A DNA stretch of 64,000 nt from Alphaproteobacteria bacterium PA2 (GTDB lineage Bacteria > Pseudomonadota > Alphaproteobacteria > Caulobacterales > Caulobacteraceae). The notes beneath the pieces were generated by a model. That model was not told the origin of the DNA, did no database searches, and saw only the letters and a list, made by a program, of their open reading frames with translations. Of the stretch, positions 17,909-26,811 are shown piece after piece; position 1 is the stretch's first letter; every line of letters begins with the position of its first letter. The stretch covers positions 2,453,001 to 2,517,000 of the forward strand of contig NKIZ01000001.1 of NCBI GenBank assembly GCA_002256425.1. The letters are read 5' to 3'. A program made the position numbers and the translations under genes.

Positions 17909-19110
17909 ACATGCTCTCACGCCGTCAGGCCCTCATTTCAGCCGCAGGCCTTGGCCTTTCCCTGAACTTCCTGGCCCGCACCGCCGAAGCCGCGACATCC
18001 AGCCGCCGGCTGATCTTCATCAACTGTCGAGGGGCCATGGATGGCCTGTCTGTCGCCCCGCCTGTCGGCGATCCAGATTATCCAGACCTGCGCCGCGGAC
18101 TTGTCCTGACCGACACGGCCCTGAAGCTGGACAGCGATTTCGGCCTGCACCCCGCCCTGACCTCGGTCTACGCCCTGGCGCAGGCTGGACAGGCGCGGAT
18201 CGCTCCGGCCATCGCCACCCCTGACCGGGCCAGGTCCCATTTCGAAGCCCAGGACGTTCTGGAGAGCGGATCGTCTGTCGTCTACGGCGCAACAACCGGA
18301 TGGCTGAACCGCGCCGTCGGCGCCCTTCAGGCCAGGGGCAGGCTCAATGCCCTGTCCATCGGCGCCACGGCCCCTCTGGTCATGAGGGGACCGGCCGAGG
18401 TCTCATCCTGGTCCCCAGGGGCACTGGTCAATCCGCAGGCGCGCCTGCCTGGCCTGCTCATGGACCTCTACCGTAACGATCCCCTGCTCGGCCCGGCCTT
18501 CGCCCGGGGCCTGGAAACTGAAGCCATGGCCCGGGAAGCCATGCGCGAGGATCTGGACATGAGCGCTGTCGCCCCCGCAGACCTCAAGGCCTATGCCAAG
18601 CAGGGCCAGGACGCTTCGCGGAAACTGGGCGACACCCTGGCCGATTTCATGAAGGCGCCCGGCGGCCCGCAGATCGCGGCGATCAGCCTCGACGGCTTCG
18701 ATACCCACGCCAATCAGGCGGGTCTGATCGCCGCCCGGCTGGGAACACTCGACGCGGTCATTGACGGCATCCAGAAGGGCCTGGGCCCTGACTGGGCCAA
18801 TACGGTGATCATTGTGGCCACAGAGTTCGGACGGACGGCCAGGGTCAATGGCACAGGCGGCACCGACCACGGTACGGCCTCCACGGCCATGGTCCTCGGC
18901 GGCGGGCTGAAGCGCGGGGGGGTGATAGGCGACTGGCCCACCCTCAAGAGTTCCGCCTTGTTCGAGAACCGTGACCTGGCCCCGACCCTGGACATGAGAG
19001 CCCTCTTCAAGGGCGCGTTGGCCGATCAACTGGGCCTGGACCGCCAGACCCTTGATACGGTCGTCTTCCCTGACAGCAGGTCGGTTACGCCCCTCAGCGG
19101 CCTGATTTAG
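17905..19110 (+). CDS. DUF1501 family protein with Tat-type signal
   Basis: 401-residue exported protein. The N-terminus MNMLSRRQALISAAGLGLS has the twin-arginine SRRQAL pattern and a hydrophobic core, so Tat export is likely; the tat genes are in this window. The mature part shows the sulfatase/alkaline-phosphatase-like DUF1501 blocks RRLIFINCRGAMDGL, VIIVATEFGRTARVNGTGG and TDHGTASTAMVLGGG. Enzymatic activity is not established for the family. It is co-transcribed with DUF1800. Its last 17 bases overlap the 3' end of the convergent rluC-like gene. Confidence 0.85.
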   Translation: MNMLSRRQALISAAGLGLSLNFLARTAEAATSSRRLIFINCRGAMDGLSVAPPVGDPDYPDLRRGLVLTDTALKLDSDFGLHPALTSVYALAQAGQARIAPAIATPDRARSHFEAQDVLESGSSVVYGATTGWLNRAVGALQARGRLNALSIGATAPLVMRGPAEVSSWSPGALVNPQARLPGLLMDLYRNDPLLGPAFARGLETEAMAREAMREDLDMSAVAPADLKAYAKQGQDASRKLGDTLADFMKAPGGPQIAAISLDGFDTHANQAGLIAARLGTLDAVIDGIQKGLGPDWANTVIIVATEFGRTARVNGTGGTDHGTASTAMVLGGGLKRGGVIGDWPTLKSSALFENRDLAPTLDMRALFKGALADQLGLDRQTLDTVVFPDSRSVTPLSGLI

Positions 19111-20089
19111 CGGGCCGCTTGGCGAAGGGGTCAGGATCGGCCTCATGCTGGTCAAAGCCGAACTTGGCGAAGCCGGCCTTCATCTCCGGGCTAATCGGCG
19201 CTTCAAGCACCAGGGTCCCCCGGGACGGATGCGGCAGGCTGAGCCTGCGGGCGTGAAGCTGCAGTTTCAGCGGGCCGGACAGCTCGACGGACTCGGCGTT
19301 CTTGTACTTGGGGTCGCCCAGTATGGGGTGACCCATGGCCAGCATGTGGACCCGTAGCTGGTGGGTTCGGCCGGTGTGGGGACGCAGCGCCATCCAGGCG
19401 ACACGGGCGCCGGCCCGGGAGATCATGGTGAACTCGGTCTCCGCAGCTTCCGCCCCCGGTTCCTTGGGCTGAGCGGGAACGACCATTTCCCGGTCCCCGA
19501 CGCCCTTCTTGATCAGGGGCATTGAGAGAATGCCGTCCTGGGGGCGCGGGTGACCCATGACCAGGGCCCAGTAGGTCTTCTGCGCCTTGCGACGGGCAAA
19601 GGCGCCCGCCAGCTTTGCGGCGGCGCCGGGTGTCTTGCCCAGCACCAGAACCCCGGACGTGTCACGGTCCAGCCGGTGCACCAGACGGGGCCGATCCAGT
19701 CCCTCCCCCCAGGCGCTGAGCAGGCGATCGATATGGTGCTTGGTCTTGGTGCCGCCCTGCACGGCCAGACCCGCAGGCTTGTTGAGCACCAGGACTTCCT
19801 CGTCCTCAAAAAGGACCAGACTCTTGGCGAAGGCGGTGTCGCGGGAATCCAGCTGCTTGTCACGCTCTCCCGGGGCCGGAGCTTCTGGAAGGGGCGGCAC
19901 CCGGATCTGGGCGCCTGCGGTCAGGCGGGTGTCGGGCTTGGCCCGGGCGCCGTCGACCCGGATCTGACCCGAGCGGGCCAGCTTCTGGATCTGGATATGG
20001 TTCAGATGGGGCCAGCGGCGCTTGAACCAGCGGTCGAGGCGTACGCCGTCTTCACCAGCGTCCACATGCAGGGTGCGGACTTCCTTCAT
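19094..20089 (-). CDS. rluC: RluC-type 23S rRNA pseudouridine synthase (S4 domain)
   Basis: 331-residue RluA-family pseudouridine synthase. An N-terminal S4 RNA-binding domain (about 15-75, IQIQKLARSGQIRVDG) precedes the catalytic domain with RLVHRLDRDTSGVLVLGKT, whose HRLD Asp is the nucleophile, and HTGRTHQLRVHMLAMGHPI. S4 plus RluA domain and the length favour RluC, but RluD-type specificity cannot be excluded. It overlaps crcB by four bases. Confidence 0.88.
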   Translation of the reverse strand: MKEVRTLHVDAGEDGVRLDRWFKRRWPHLNHIQIQKLARSGQIRVDGARAKPDTRLTAGAQIRVPPLPEAPAPGERDKQLDSRDTAFAKSLVLFEDEEVLVLNKPAGLAVQGGTKTKHHIDRLLSAWGEGLDRPRLVHRLDRDTSGVLVLGKTPGAAAKLAGAFARRKAQKTYWALVMGHPRPQDGILSMPLIKKGVGDREMVVPAQPKEPGAEAAETEFTMISRAGARVAWMALRPHTGRTHQLRVHMLAMGHPILGDPKYKNAESVELSGPLKLQLHARRLSLPHPSRGTLVLEAPISPEMKAGFAKFGFDQHEADPDPFAKRPAKSGR

Positions 20090-20469
20090 GCGAAGACCCT
20101 CCGGGCCAGCAGCAGGCCGGCGAACACCGCGAGGACCGACAGCACCACGGAACTCACGGCATAGCCGGCGGCGGCCCCATAGGCCCTTCGCTCGATCATA
20201 AGTGCAGTTTCCAGGGAATAGGCCGAGAAGGTCGTGAAGCCGCCAAGGACCCCAACCTGAAGCAGCAGGCGCATGCGTTCCTGATCCGCGCCGCCCCGGA
20301 AAGTCAGGTATCCGGCAAGCAGACCGATCAGGGAGCCGCCGATAAGGTTTGCGGCGAAGGTGCCATAGGGCCAGCCTGGGCCGAACCAGCGCAGGGTCTG
20401 GCCGCCCAGGGCGTAACGCGCCACCGAGCCCACCGCTCCACCGAAGGCGACGAGAAGATACTTGTCCAT
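20086..20469 (-). CDS. crcB: fluoride ion channel CrcB/Fluc
   Basis: 127-residue four-helix membrane protein that exports fluoride as a dual-topology dimer. Family signatures are GGAVGSVARYALGG, GTFAANLIGGSLIGLLAGYL (pore Asn) and GVLGGFTTFSAYSLET with the Phe and Thr/Ser lining the pore. It is sandwiched between two pseudouridine synthase genes (4-bp overlap with rluC and 41 bp from the other). I recognised no fluoride riboswitch in the 41 bp upstream, which is too short to hold one. Confidence 0.93.
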   Translation of the reverse strand: MDKYLLVAFGGAVGSVARYALGGQTLRWFGPGWPYGTFAANLIGGSLIGLLAGYLTFRGGADQERMRLLLQVGVLGGFTTFSAYSLETALMIERRAYGAAAGYAVSSVVLSVLAVFAGLLLARRVFA

Positions 20470-20510
20470 GCGCCCCTTATGCGCCGGTCGGGGCTTCAGA
20501 TCAAAGGGCG

Positions 20511-21227
20511 CTATCCCAGGGACAGGGCTTTGAGGATATCGGCCATGTCGGGGGGAGTTGGCGCTTCAATCCGCTGGCTTCCGCCACTGGGGTGGGGAAA
20601 GCGCAGGGCGGCGGCGTGCAGCATCAGCCGCGGCACAGGGACGCCATCCACCGCCAGAGCGCCGCCATAGCGGGCATCTCCCGCGATAGGTCGCCCTATG
20701 GAGGCCAGGTGGACCCGAAGCTGGTGCATCCGACCCGTTTGCGGCGCCAGGTCCAGCAGGGCTGCGGTGTCGGTCATGGTCAGTGTTCTGTAGCGGGTCT
20801 CGGCGGTCTCGGCGTCAGGATGGTCCGGAGCGCAGACCCGCATATAGGCCTCCCGCCCCGCCTCATCACGACGCAGTGGCTCGGTGATCAGACCTTCACG
20901 GGGGACTGGCGCCCCGGGGGTGACAATGGCGCGATAGGTCTTGGAAAACTTCCGCGCCATCATGGCCTTGCCCAGGAAACCTGCAGCGGGTTTGGTCCTG
21001 GCTGTGAGGATGACGCCGGAGGTGTCGCGGTCCAGACGGTGGATCAGGCGGGGCCTGGCCTTGCCCGGCTTGGCGAAGGCCCAGACCAGTTCATCAAGGG
21101 TATGCACCTGACCCCGGCCGCCCTGGCTGGACAGGCCTGCCGGCTTGTTCAGCGCCAGTATGTGGTTGTCCTGATAGATCACGAGGCTGTGGACGAAGGC
21201 GATCTCGTCGGGGGTAAGGACGATCAC
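20511..21227 (-). CDS. RluA-family RNA pseudouridine synthase lacking S4 domain
   Basis: 238-residue pseudouridine synthase. It begins almost directly with the catalytic domain (VIYQDNHILALNKPAGLSSQ), carries the nucleophile block LIHRLDRDTSGVILTARTK and the QTGRMHQLRVHLASIGRPI block, and has no S4 domain. It could modify tRNA or 23S rRNA; the exact site is not evident. The start overlaps the rarA stop by four bases. Confidence 0.87.
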   Translation of the reverse strand: MIVLTPDEIAFVHSLVIYQDNHILALNKPAGLSSQGGRGQVHTLDELVWAFAKPGKARPRLIHRLDRDTSGVILTARTKPAAGFLGKAMMARKFSKTYRAIVTPGAPVPREGLITEPLRRDEAGREAYMRVCAPDHPDAETAETRYRTLTMTDTAALLDLAPQTGRMHQLRVHLASIGRPIAGDARYGGALAVDGVPVPRLMLHAAALRFPHPSGGSQRIEAPTPPDMADILKALSLG

Positions 21228-22525
21228 TTGGTATCCTTGCGCGCCTGGGCCCAGCGATCGAGGCGGTCCTTGATCTTGGCTTCAACCCCCTCGCCCTTGG
21301 GGTCATAGAACTTCCGCCGGGCCATGCCGTCCGGGAAATAGTTCTGGCCGGAAAAGCCGCCCGGGACATCGTGGTCATAGGCATAGCCCTGACCATAGCC
21401 CAGGTCCTTCATCAGCTTGGTGGGCGCATTGAGGATGTGGGCCGGGGGCGCCAGGGAGCCGGTCTCGCGGGCAGCTTTCCGGGCAGCGTTATAGGCGGCA
21501 TAAACGGCGTTGGACTTGGGCGCGGACGCCAGATGGACCACGACCTGGGCCAGGGCGATCTCGCCCTCGGGACTGCCCAGAAAATCGTAGGCGTCCTTGG
21601 CGGCGTTGGCGAGCACCAGGGACATGGGATCAGCTTCGCCAATGTCTTCCATGGCTGCGCGGATCAGGCGCCGGGCGATGAACAGCGGGTCTTCGCCCCC
21701 ATCCAGCATGCGGGCCAGCCAGTAGAGCGCCGCGTCGGGATCAGACCCCCGGATGGATTTGTGCAGGGCGGAAATGAGGTTGTAGTGCCCTTCCCGATCC
21801 TTGTCGTAAGCGGGACTGCGTTTCTGCAGGAAGAGCCCCAGGGCCCGGGGATCCAGAGGCTGGGCGGCGCCGACATTGAACAGGGTCTCAGCCAGCGTCA
21901 GAAGGTATCGACCGTCGCCATCGGCCATGGCGATCAGGGTGGCCCGCGCCTCAGGGTCCAGCGGCAGGGGTTTGGCTTCGTGGGCTTCGGCCTTGGCCAG
22001 CAGGGCTTCAAGGGCTTCCTCGTCCAGGCGCTTGAGCACATAGACCTGAGCCCGGGACAGCAAGGCGCCATTGAGTTCAAAGGACGGATTCTCGGTGGTC
22101 GCGCCGACAAGGGTGACAATCCCCTCCTCTACAAAGGGCAGGAAGCCGTCCTGCTGGGCGCGGTTGAAGCGGTGGATCTCGTCGACGAACAGCAGGGTCG
22201 ACTGGCCGGCCGAACGGCGCACACGGGCCTGCTCAAAGGCCTTCTTCAGGTCGGCCACGCCGGAAAAAACCGCCGACAGCTGCTGGAATTCATAGCCCGC
22301 CGCCTTGGCCAGAAGGCGGGCGATGGTGGTCTTGCCGGTGCCAGGCGGTCCCCACAGGATCATCGAGGACAGGCGCCTGGCCGCCGCCATTCGCCCGATG
22401 GGCCCTTCAGGACCCAGCAGGTGATCCTGGCCGACCACATCGCCCAGGGTCTGGGGGCGCAGACGGTCCGCCAGCGGCGATGGCGCCTGCGGTGTCAGTC
22501 CCGCCGCTTCGAAGAGATCAGCCAT
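21224..22525 (-). CDS. rarA: replication-associated recombination protein RarA (MgsA)
   Basis: 433-residue AAA+ ATPase that acts at stalled replication forks. The N-terminal PLADRLRPQTLGDVVGQDHL is the usual RarA start. Walker A is GPPGTGKTTIARLLA, Walker B LLFVDEIHRFN, and sensor 1 is in VTLVGATTENPSFELN. The C-terminal tetramerisation region includes LYWLARMLDGGEDPLFIARR. It is co-transcribed with the following pseudouridine synthase. Confidence 0.95.
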   Translation of the reverse strand: MADLFEAAGLTPQAPSPLADRLRPQTLGDVVGQDHLLGPEGPIGRMAAARRLSSMILWGPPGTGKTTIARLLAKAAGYEFQQLSAVFSGVADLKKAFEQARVRRSAGQSTLLFVDEIHRFNRAQQDGFLPFVEEGIVTLVGATTENPSFELNGALLSRAQVYVLKRLDEEALEALLAKAEAHEAKPLPLDPEARATLIAMADGDGRYLLTLAETLFNVGAAQPLDPRALGLFLQKRSPAYDKDREGHYNLISALHKSIRGSDPDAALYWLARMLDGGEDPLFIARRLIRAAMEDIGEADPMSLVLANAAKDAYDFLGSPEGEIALAQVVVHLASAPKSNAVYAAYNAARKAARETGSLAPPAHILNAPTKLMKDLGYGQGYAYDHDVPGGFSGQNYFPDGMARRKFYDPKGEGVEAKIKDRLDRWAQARKDTK

Positions 22526-22549
22526 GCCAAGCCTGTATCAGGGTTTGGC

Positions 22550-23965
22550 TCAGGTGCGGAAGGTCCCCGTGATTTCCTTGCCACCCCTGACAATGGTCAC
22601 CTGCCATTGACCGCCCTGGGCTCCCAGGACCGAGCGCAGGTCGCTGACCGATCCTATGTCCCGTCCATTGACCTTCCTGATCAGGTCGCCGGGCTGAAGT
22701 CCGGCATTGAGCGCGAAGCCCCGGCCGATCTTCAACACCATGACGCCCTTGCCCAACAGGGGATCAAGGCCCAGTTCATCGGCGACGGCCGGCGAGAGGT
22801 TGACCACGGTTGCGCCGTCAAAGGGGTGCCGACCGCTAAGGGCCTGCTCGTCCCTTGCCGGGGTGGCTGGGGGGGCTTCAGCGCGGAAGCTGACGACCCT
22901 GTTGGCGTCTCCCCGGCGATAGGTAAGCTTGACCGTGTCGCCGGGTCTTACGGCGCCGACGGCATAGGACACTGTGGAGGCGTCGATGACAGGCTTGTCG
23001 TCGACAGCCGTTATCACGTCACCCTGCTTGAGCCCGGCACGGTCCGCCGGACCGCCTGGCCAGATGTCGGCCACCAGGGCGCCCTGGGGCGAAGGCAGGC
23101 CAAGGCTCTTGGCGATCTCACCGGTCACAGTCTGGGTATGGGCGCCCAGCCATGACCGCACCAGGGTGTGACCGCCGCCCGCAGCGGTCTCGACAATGCG
23201 TTTCACCATGGCTGCGGGCACGGCGAAACCGACGCCGGAAGACGAACCCGACCGCGAGACAATGAAGCTGTTCACGCCGATCAGATCGCCGTCCATGTCC
23301 ACAAGGGCGCCGCCGGAATTGCCCGGATTGATAGCGGCGTCGGTCTGGATATAGGCCGTCACCGCCTCGCCATTGGGATCGGCTGTCCGGTCCAGCGCCG
23401 AGATGATGCCGTTGGTGACGGTCTGGCCAACACCGAAGGGGTCGCCAATGGCCAGAACCAGGTCGCCCACCTGGGCATCGCCAGAGTCATCAATGGCCAG
23501 GACCGGCAACCGTTCAGATCCCGCGTCGATCTTCAGGACGGCCAGGTCCAGTCGGGGATCAGAGAGCAGGACCTTGGCGGCGAACTCCCGACGGTCCGAA
23601 AGGGCCACGGTGATTTCCTGCCCGCCCTGGATGACGTGGTTGTTGGTGACAATGATCCCGTCGGATCGGACGATCACGCCCGATCCCAGAGAGCCCTCGA
23701 TCCGGTTGCGGGGCGCACCCATGCCGAAGAACTCCCAGAAGGGATCATTTGGCGTTCGCACCAGGCGCTTGGACGAGATGTTCACCACGGCAGGCGCCGC
23801 CCGCTTCACCACGGGGGCGAAGGAAGCCTTCATGGTCAGGGCTTCACTGGGCGCGGCGCGGGTCGGCTGGGCCAGGGCTGGCTGCTGGGCGCTGGACCGC
23901 GACGATGGGTCTGAACAGGCGGCCAACAGGGCAATGGCGGGGATCAGGACGCGGTAGGCGCGCAT
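22550..23965 (-). CDS. HtrA/Do-type serine protease, predicted lipoprotein
   Basis: 471-residue periplasmic protease-chaperone. The ATG at 23965 gives an N-terminus with a lipobox (LLAAC, Cys17) followed by Ser, so lipidation and outer-membrane retention are likely. The trypsin-like domain has His110 (VTNNHVI), Asp140 (RLDLAVLKID) and Ser217 (NPGNSGGALVD). Two PDZ domains follow (about 275-360 and 385-470). Typical DegP/DegQ proteins are soluble. The frame runs open upstream to 24937, but that stretch lies opposite the MFS gene and is not coding. Confidence 0.9.
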   Translation of the reverse strand: MRAYRVLIPAIALLAACSDPSSRSSAQQPALAQPTRAAPSEALTMKASFAPVVKRAAPAVVNISSKRLVRTPNDPFWEFFGMGAPRNRIEGSLGSGVIVRSDGIIVTNNHVIQGGQEITVALSDRREFAAKVLLSDPRLDLAVLKIDAGSERLPVLAIDDSGDAQVGDLVLAIGDPFGVGQTVTNGIISALDRTADPNGEAVTAYIQTDAAINPGNSGGALVDMDGDLIGVNSFIVSRSGSSSGVGFAVPAAMVKRIVETAAGGGHTLVRSWLGAHTQTVTGEIAKSLGLPSPQGALVADIWPGGPADRAGLKQGDVITAVDDKPVIDASTVSYAVGAVRPGDTVKLTYRRGDANRVVSFRAEAPPATPARDEQALSGRHPFDGATVVNLSPAVADELGLDPLLGKGVMVLKIGRGFALNAGLQPGDLIRKVNGRDIGSVSDLRSVLGAQGGQWQVTIVRGGKEITGTFRT

Positions 23966-24033
23966 GGAGTCTCCGGGAAACAGGAACATGGTCTCAGTGA
24001 ACAGGGTTTTCTGGCGCAAAGATGGCGACGGGA

Positions 24034-25278
24034 TCAATGGGTTGAAAGGCCCCGCCCCTCTTCCTGTCGCGAGATCCAGACCAGGGTCCAGGCTATGGCG
24101 CTCAGGACGGCCCCAGCCAGAATGGTCACGCCGGACCATCCCGGACCATGTCCCAGGCTGATGGCCCAGGCGAAGAGCTGGGTAAAAGCGATGGGGCCGA
24201 ACAGGCCCGTCATGCTGCCGATTGACCCCATGGCGCCCTGCAGCCTGCCCTGCTCGTCGGGGTGCACCTTTGAGGTCATCAGGGCCTGAAGGGCCGGTCC
24301 GGCGATATTGGCCAGGATCATAGGAATATTGGCCAGCCAGAAGATCAGGCCCGTGGGCGCCAGGCCGACGGCGGCGAACCCCACCACCTGAAAGGCCAGT
24401 CCCGCCAGGACCGCGCGACGCTCGCCCAGCCTCCGGGCGACGCGGCTGGCCAGCTGGGTCTGGACCACGATATTGCCCACAGCCAGCACGCTGCAGAAGA
24501 TCCCCAGGGCCATGGGGGTCCAGGTGTAGCGATAGGCGGTATAGAGCACGAAGACGCTGTTCATGGCCTGGGCGGCGAACCAGAGCATGAAGAAGACCAC
24601 GCCCAGGATCAGCAGCCCTGACCTCTCCCTCAGGAGGGTCAGGCTGGACCAGGGGTTGGCCTGACGCCAGTTCAGGGGCGCGCGACGATCTTTCGGCAGG
24701 GACTCCGGAAGGACGAAAAGGCCGTAGACCCCATTGGCCAGGGCCACGGCTGCCGCCGCCCAGAAGGGCGCCCGGGGATCCATGGCTCCGAGCAGTCCGC
24801 CGATGGCCGGGCCAATGATGACCCCTGTCCAGGCCGCGGCGTTCAGCAGACCATATCGCTGGGTGCGTTCTTCGGGCGGCGTAATGTCGGCCACATAGGC
24901 CATGGCGGCGGTCTGGGCGCCCGCCGTAAGGCCACACAGGATCCTGGCCACCAGCAACCAGGCAAGGTTCGGCGCCAGGGCCGTAACCACCAGATCAAGG
25001 GCCAGCCCAAAGACCGAAATCAGAATGACTGGCCGCCGGCCAAACCGGTCCGACAACATGCCCAGAACCGGCGCCGCGAAGAACTGGGCCAGGGACCAGC
25101 CTGCAAAGAGGACGCCGACCCATCGGGCTGCGCCGGGCCGATCCCCGCCCAGCAATTGCTCGACCAGTCGCGGCAGGACGGGAAAGACGATGGTGTGGGA
25201 GACCACGTCCAGACAGACGGTCACGGCGATGAAGGCGAGGCCCGCCTGGCGGGCTGGCAGGGTTTCCTGCTGTGACAT
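24034..25278 (-). CDS. MFS transporter, TetA-like drug:H+ antiporter type
   Basis: 414-residue, 12-helix inner-membrane transporter. The loop 2-3 motif GMLSDRFGRRPVILIS and an early GLTAGAQTAAMAYVADI block place it with TCR/Tet-type efflux proteins (DHA1). The substrate is unknown. The neighbouring gene encodes a close paralogue, also with the YRY-W segment in the second half (YTAYRYTWTPMALG). A divergent or regulatory gene such as TetR is not present nearby, so control is not evident. Confidence 0.85.
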   Translation of the reverse strand: MSQQETLPARQAGLAFIAVTVCLDVVSHTIVFPVLPRLVEQLLGGDRPGAARWVGVLFAGWSLAQFFAAPVLGMLSDRFGRRPVILISVFGLALDLVVTALAPNLAWLLVARILCGLTAGAQTAAMAYVADITPPEERTQRYGLLNAAAWTGVIIGPAIGGLLGAMDPRAPFWAAAAVALANGVYGLFVLPESLPKDRRAPLNWRQANPWSSLTLLRERSGLLILGVVFFMLWFAAQAMNSVFVLYTAYRYTWTPMALGIFCSVLAVGNIVVQTQLASRVARRLGERRAVLAGLAFQVVGFAAVGLAPTGLIFWLANIPMILANIAGPALQALMTSKVHPDEQGRLQGAMGSIGSMTGLFGPIAFTQLFAWAISLGHGPGWSGVTILAGAVLSAIAWTLVWISRQEEGRGLSTH

Positions 25279-25451
25279 AGGGGAGAACTCGAATGGTCAC
25301 CGGGCATGCCGGTTCAAAGGGGACCCGGCCTGAAGACAGGCCGACGCGGACGCTCTGGCGCGGGAAGTTTCCCTGCCGGGGGCGTCTAGGCTGTCATGGT
25401 CTCGACCTCGATCATGGGGTGAGCTTAACGCGCTCGCCCGATTTGACAAGA

Positions 25452-26735
25452 TCAGGCTGTGGCGGTCGCCTCAACCCGGCTGGGCGCATGGCCGACCCTG
25501 ATCGCCAGCAGGAAGGCGCTGAGCAGCAGCCCCGAAGCGATGAAGATCGGCAAGCCGGGCATGTGCAGGGTCCGGTCCTGATGGATGGCCCAGGCAAAGG
25601 TGCCGTTGAAGATCAGTGGGCCCAGGACAGAGCCAATGCCCTGCAGGGCCTGATTGGCCCCCTGCAGTTGCCCCTGCTCCTGAGGTCCGACCCGGCGGGT
25701 CATCAGACCCTGAAGGCCAGGCTGCAGGAAGTTGGTCAGGGCGAAGACCGGCGCTGAAGCCAGGTAATGCCATCCGTCTGAGGCCAGACCGTAGAGCAGG
25801 AAACCTGCGGCCCCGCCGAGAGTGCCGAGCAGCAGGGCGCCGCGCTCGCCGATCCGCTTGACCACGGGCCCGACGGCGAAGATCTGCACCAGGACCCCGA
25901 GAACGCCCGTGCCCATCAGAGTCAGGCCGATGATGTCGCTGGTCCAGTGATAGCGATAGCCAGCATAGAGTACGAAGATCGAAGGCAGGACCGTATGGGC
26001 CAGCTGGAACAGGAAGCCCACCGAAGACAGGCCGACCAGGTCGCGATGCACCCGCAGGAACGTCAGGGACCCGACGGGATTGGCCTTGCGCCAGTCGAAC
26101 TTCTTGATCCGGTTTTCGGGCGCCAGGGACTCCGGCAGGATGAAGAAGCCATAGACCAGATTGACCGTGGTCATGGCCGCCGCCACCAAGAAGGGAATGC
26201 GAAGGGCGAAATCCCCGAAGATCGGCGTCATGGCCGGGCCTGCCAGGAAGCCGCCCAGCACCGGTCCGATCAGGAATCCGAAGCCGAAGGCCGAGCCCAT
26301 ATAGCCGAAGGTCTTGGCACGATCTTCCGGCGCCGTGACATCCGCCACATAGGCGTTGGCGGTGGAGAAGCTGGCCGAGGTTACGCCATTGATGATCCGG
26401 CCCACGAACAACCAGGCCAGGCTGGGTGCAAAGGCCATGAACAGGAAGTCGACGGCAAGGCCGAAGAACGAGATGAGCAGGACGGGCCGCCGTCCGATCC
26501 TGTCCGAAAGCATGCCCAGAACCGGGCCGCAGAACAGCTGCATCAGACCCCAGACCGAACCGAACAGGGCGTTCCACTGGGAGGCTGTAGCCGTATCTCC
26601 GTCCGAGAAATGCTTCATGAGCTGAGGCAAGACCGGGATCATGATCCCGAACGAAATCGAATTCATCAGCGCACAGGCGAAGATGAATCCAAAGGCGGCT
26701 GTCCTGCGGCGTCCCGCTTCGGTCGTCTGTGTCAT
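25452..26735 (-). CDS. MFS transporter, TetA-like, paralogue of the next gene
   Basis: 427-residue, 12-helix transporter with GMLSDRIGRRPVLLISFFG at loop 2-3 and NAYVADVTAPEDRAKTFGY in the central loop, as in tetracycline/multidrug DHA1 antiporters. Shared blocks with the 414-residue neighbour (for example YAGYRYHWTSDIIGL against YTAYRYTWTPMALGI) indicate an old tandem duplication. The two genes are 173 bp apart on the same strand. Substrate unknown. Confidence 0.85.
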   Translation of the reverse strand: MTQTTEAGRRRTAAFGFIFACALMNSISFGIMIPVLPQLMKHFSDGDTATASQWNALFGSVWGLMQLFCGPVLGMLSDRIGRRPVLLISFFGLAVDFLFMAFAPSLAWLFVGRIINGVTSASFSTANAYVADVTAPEDRAKTFGYMGSAFGFGFLIGPVLGGFLAGPAMTPIFGDFALRIPFLVAAAMTTVNLVYGFFILPESLAPENRIKKFDWRKANPVGSLTFLRVHRDLVGLSSVGFLFQLAHTVLPSIFVLYAGYRYHWTSDIIGLTLMGTGVLGVLVQIFAVGPVVKRIGERGALLLGTLGGAAGFLLYGLASDGWHYLASAPVFALTNFLQPGLQGLMTRRVGPQEQGQLQGANQALQGIGSVLGPLIFNGTFAWAIHQDRTLHMPGLPIFIASGLLLSAFLLAIRVGHAPSRVEATATA

Positions 26736-26811
26736 GCCTTCCCTTACCTCAGGCTGGGGTGGGCGACAAACCTAGGCCGCCAGAACGCAAAAGCTGTCAG
26801 CAGGGTGCGCG

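Noticed and set aside
23966..24937. N-terminal extension of the HtrA-like protein by 324 codons
   Set aside because: It overlaps the MFS gene on the same strand in another frame and has no domain. The ATG at 23965 starts a proper lipoprotein signal.
25326..25343. 7-bp hairpin between the two MFS genes considered as a terminator
   Set aside because: No T-tract follows on either strand, so it does not fit an intrinsic terminator.
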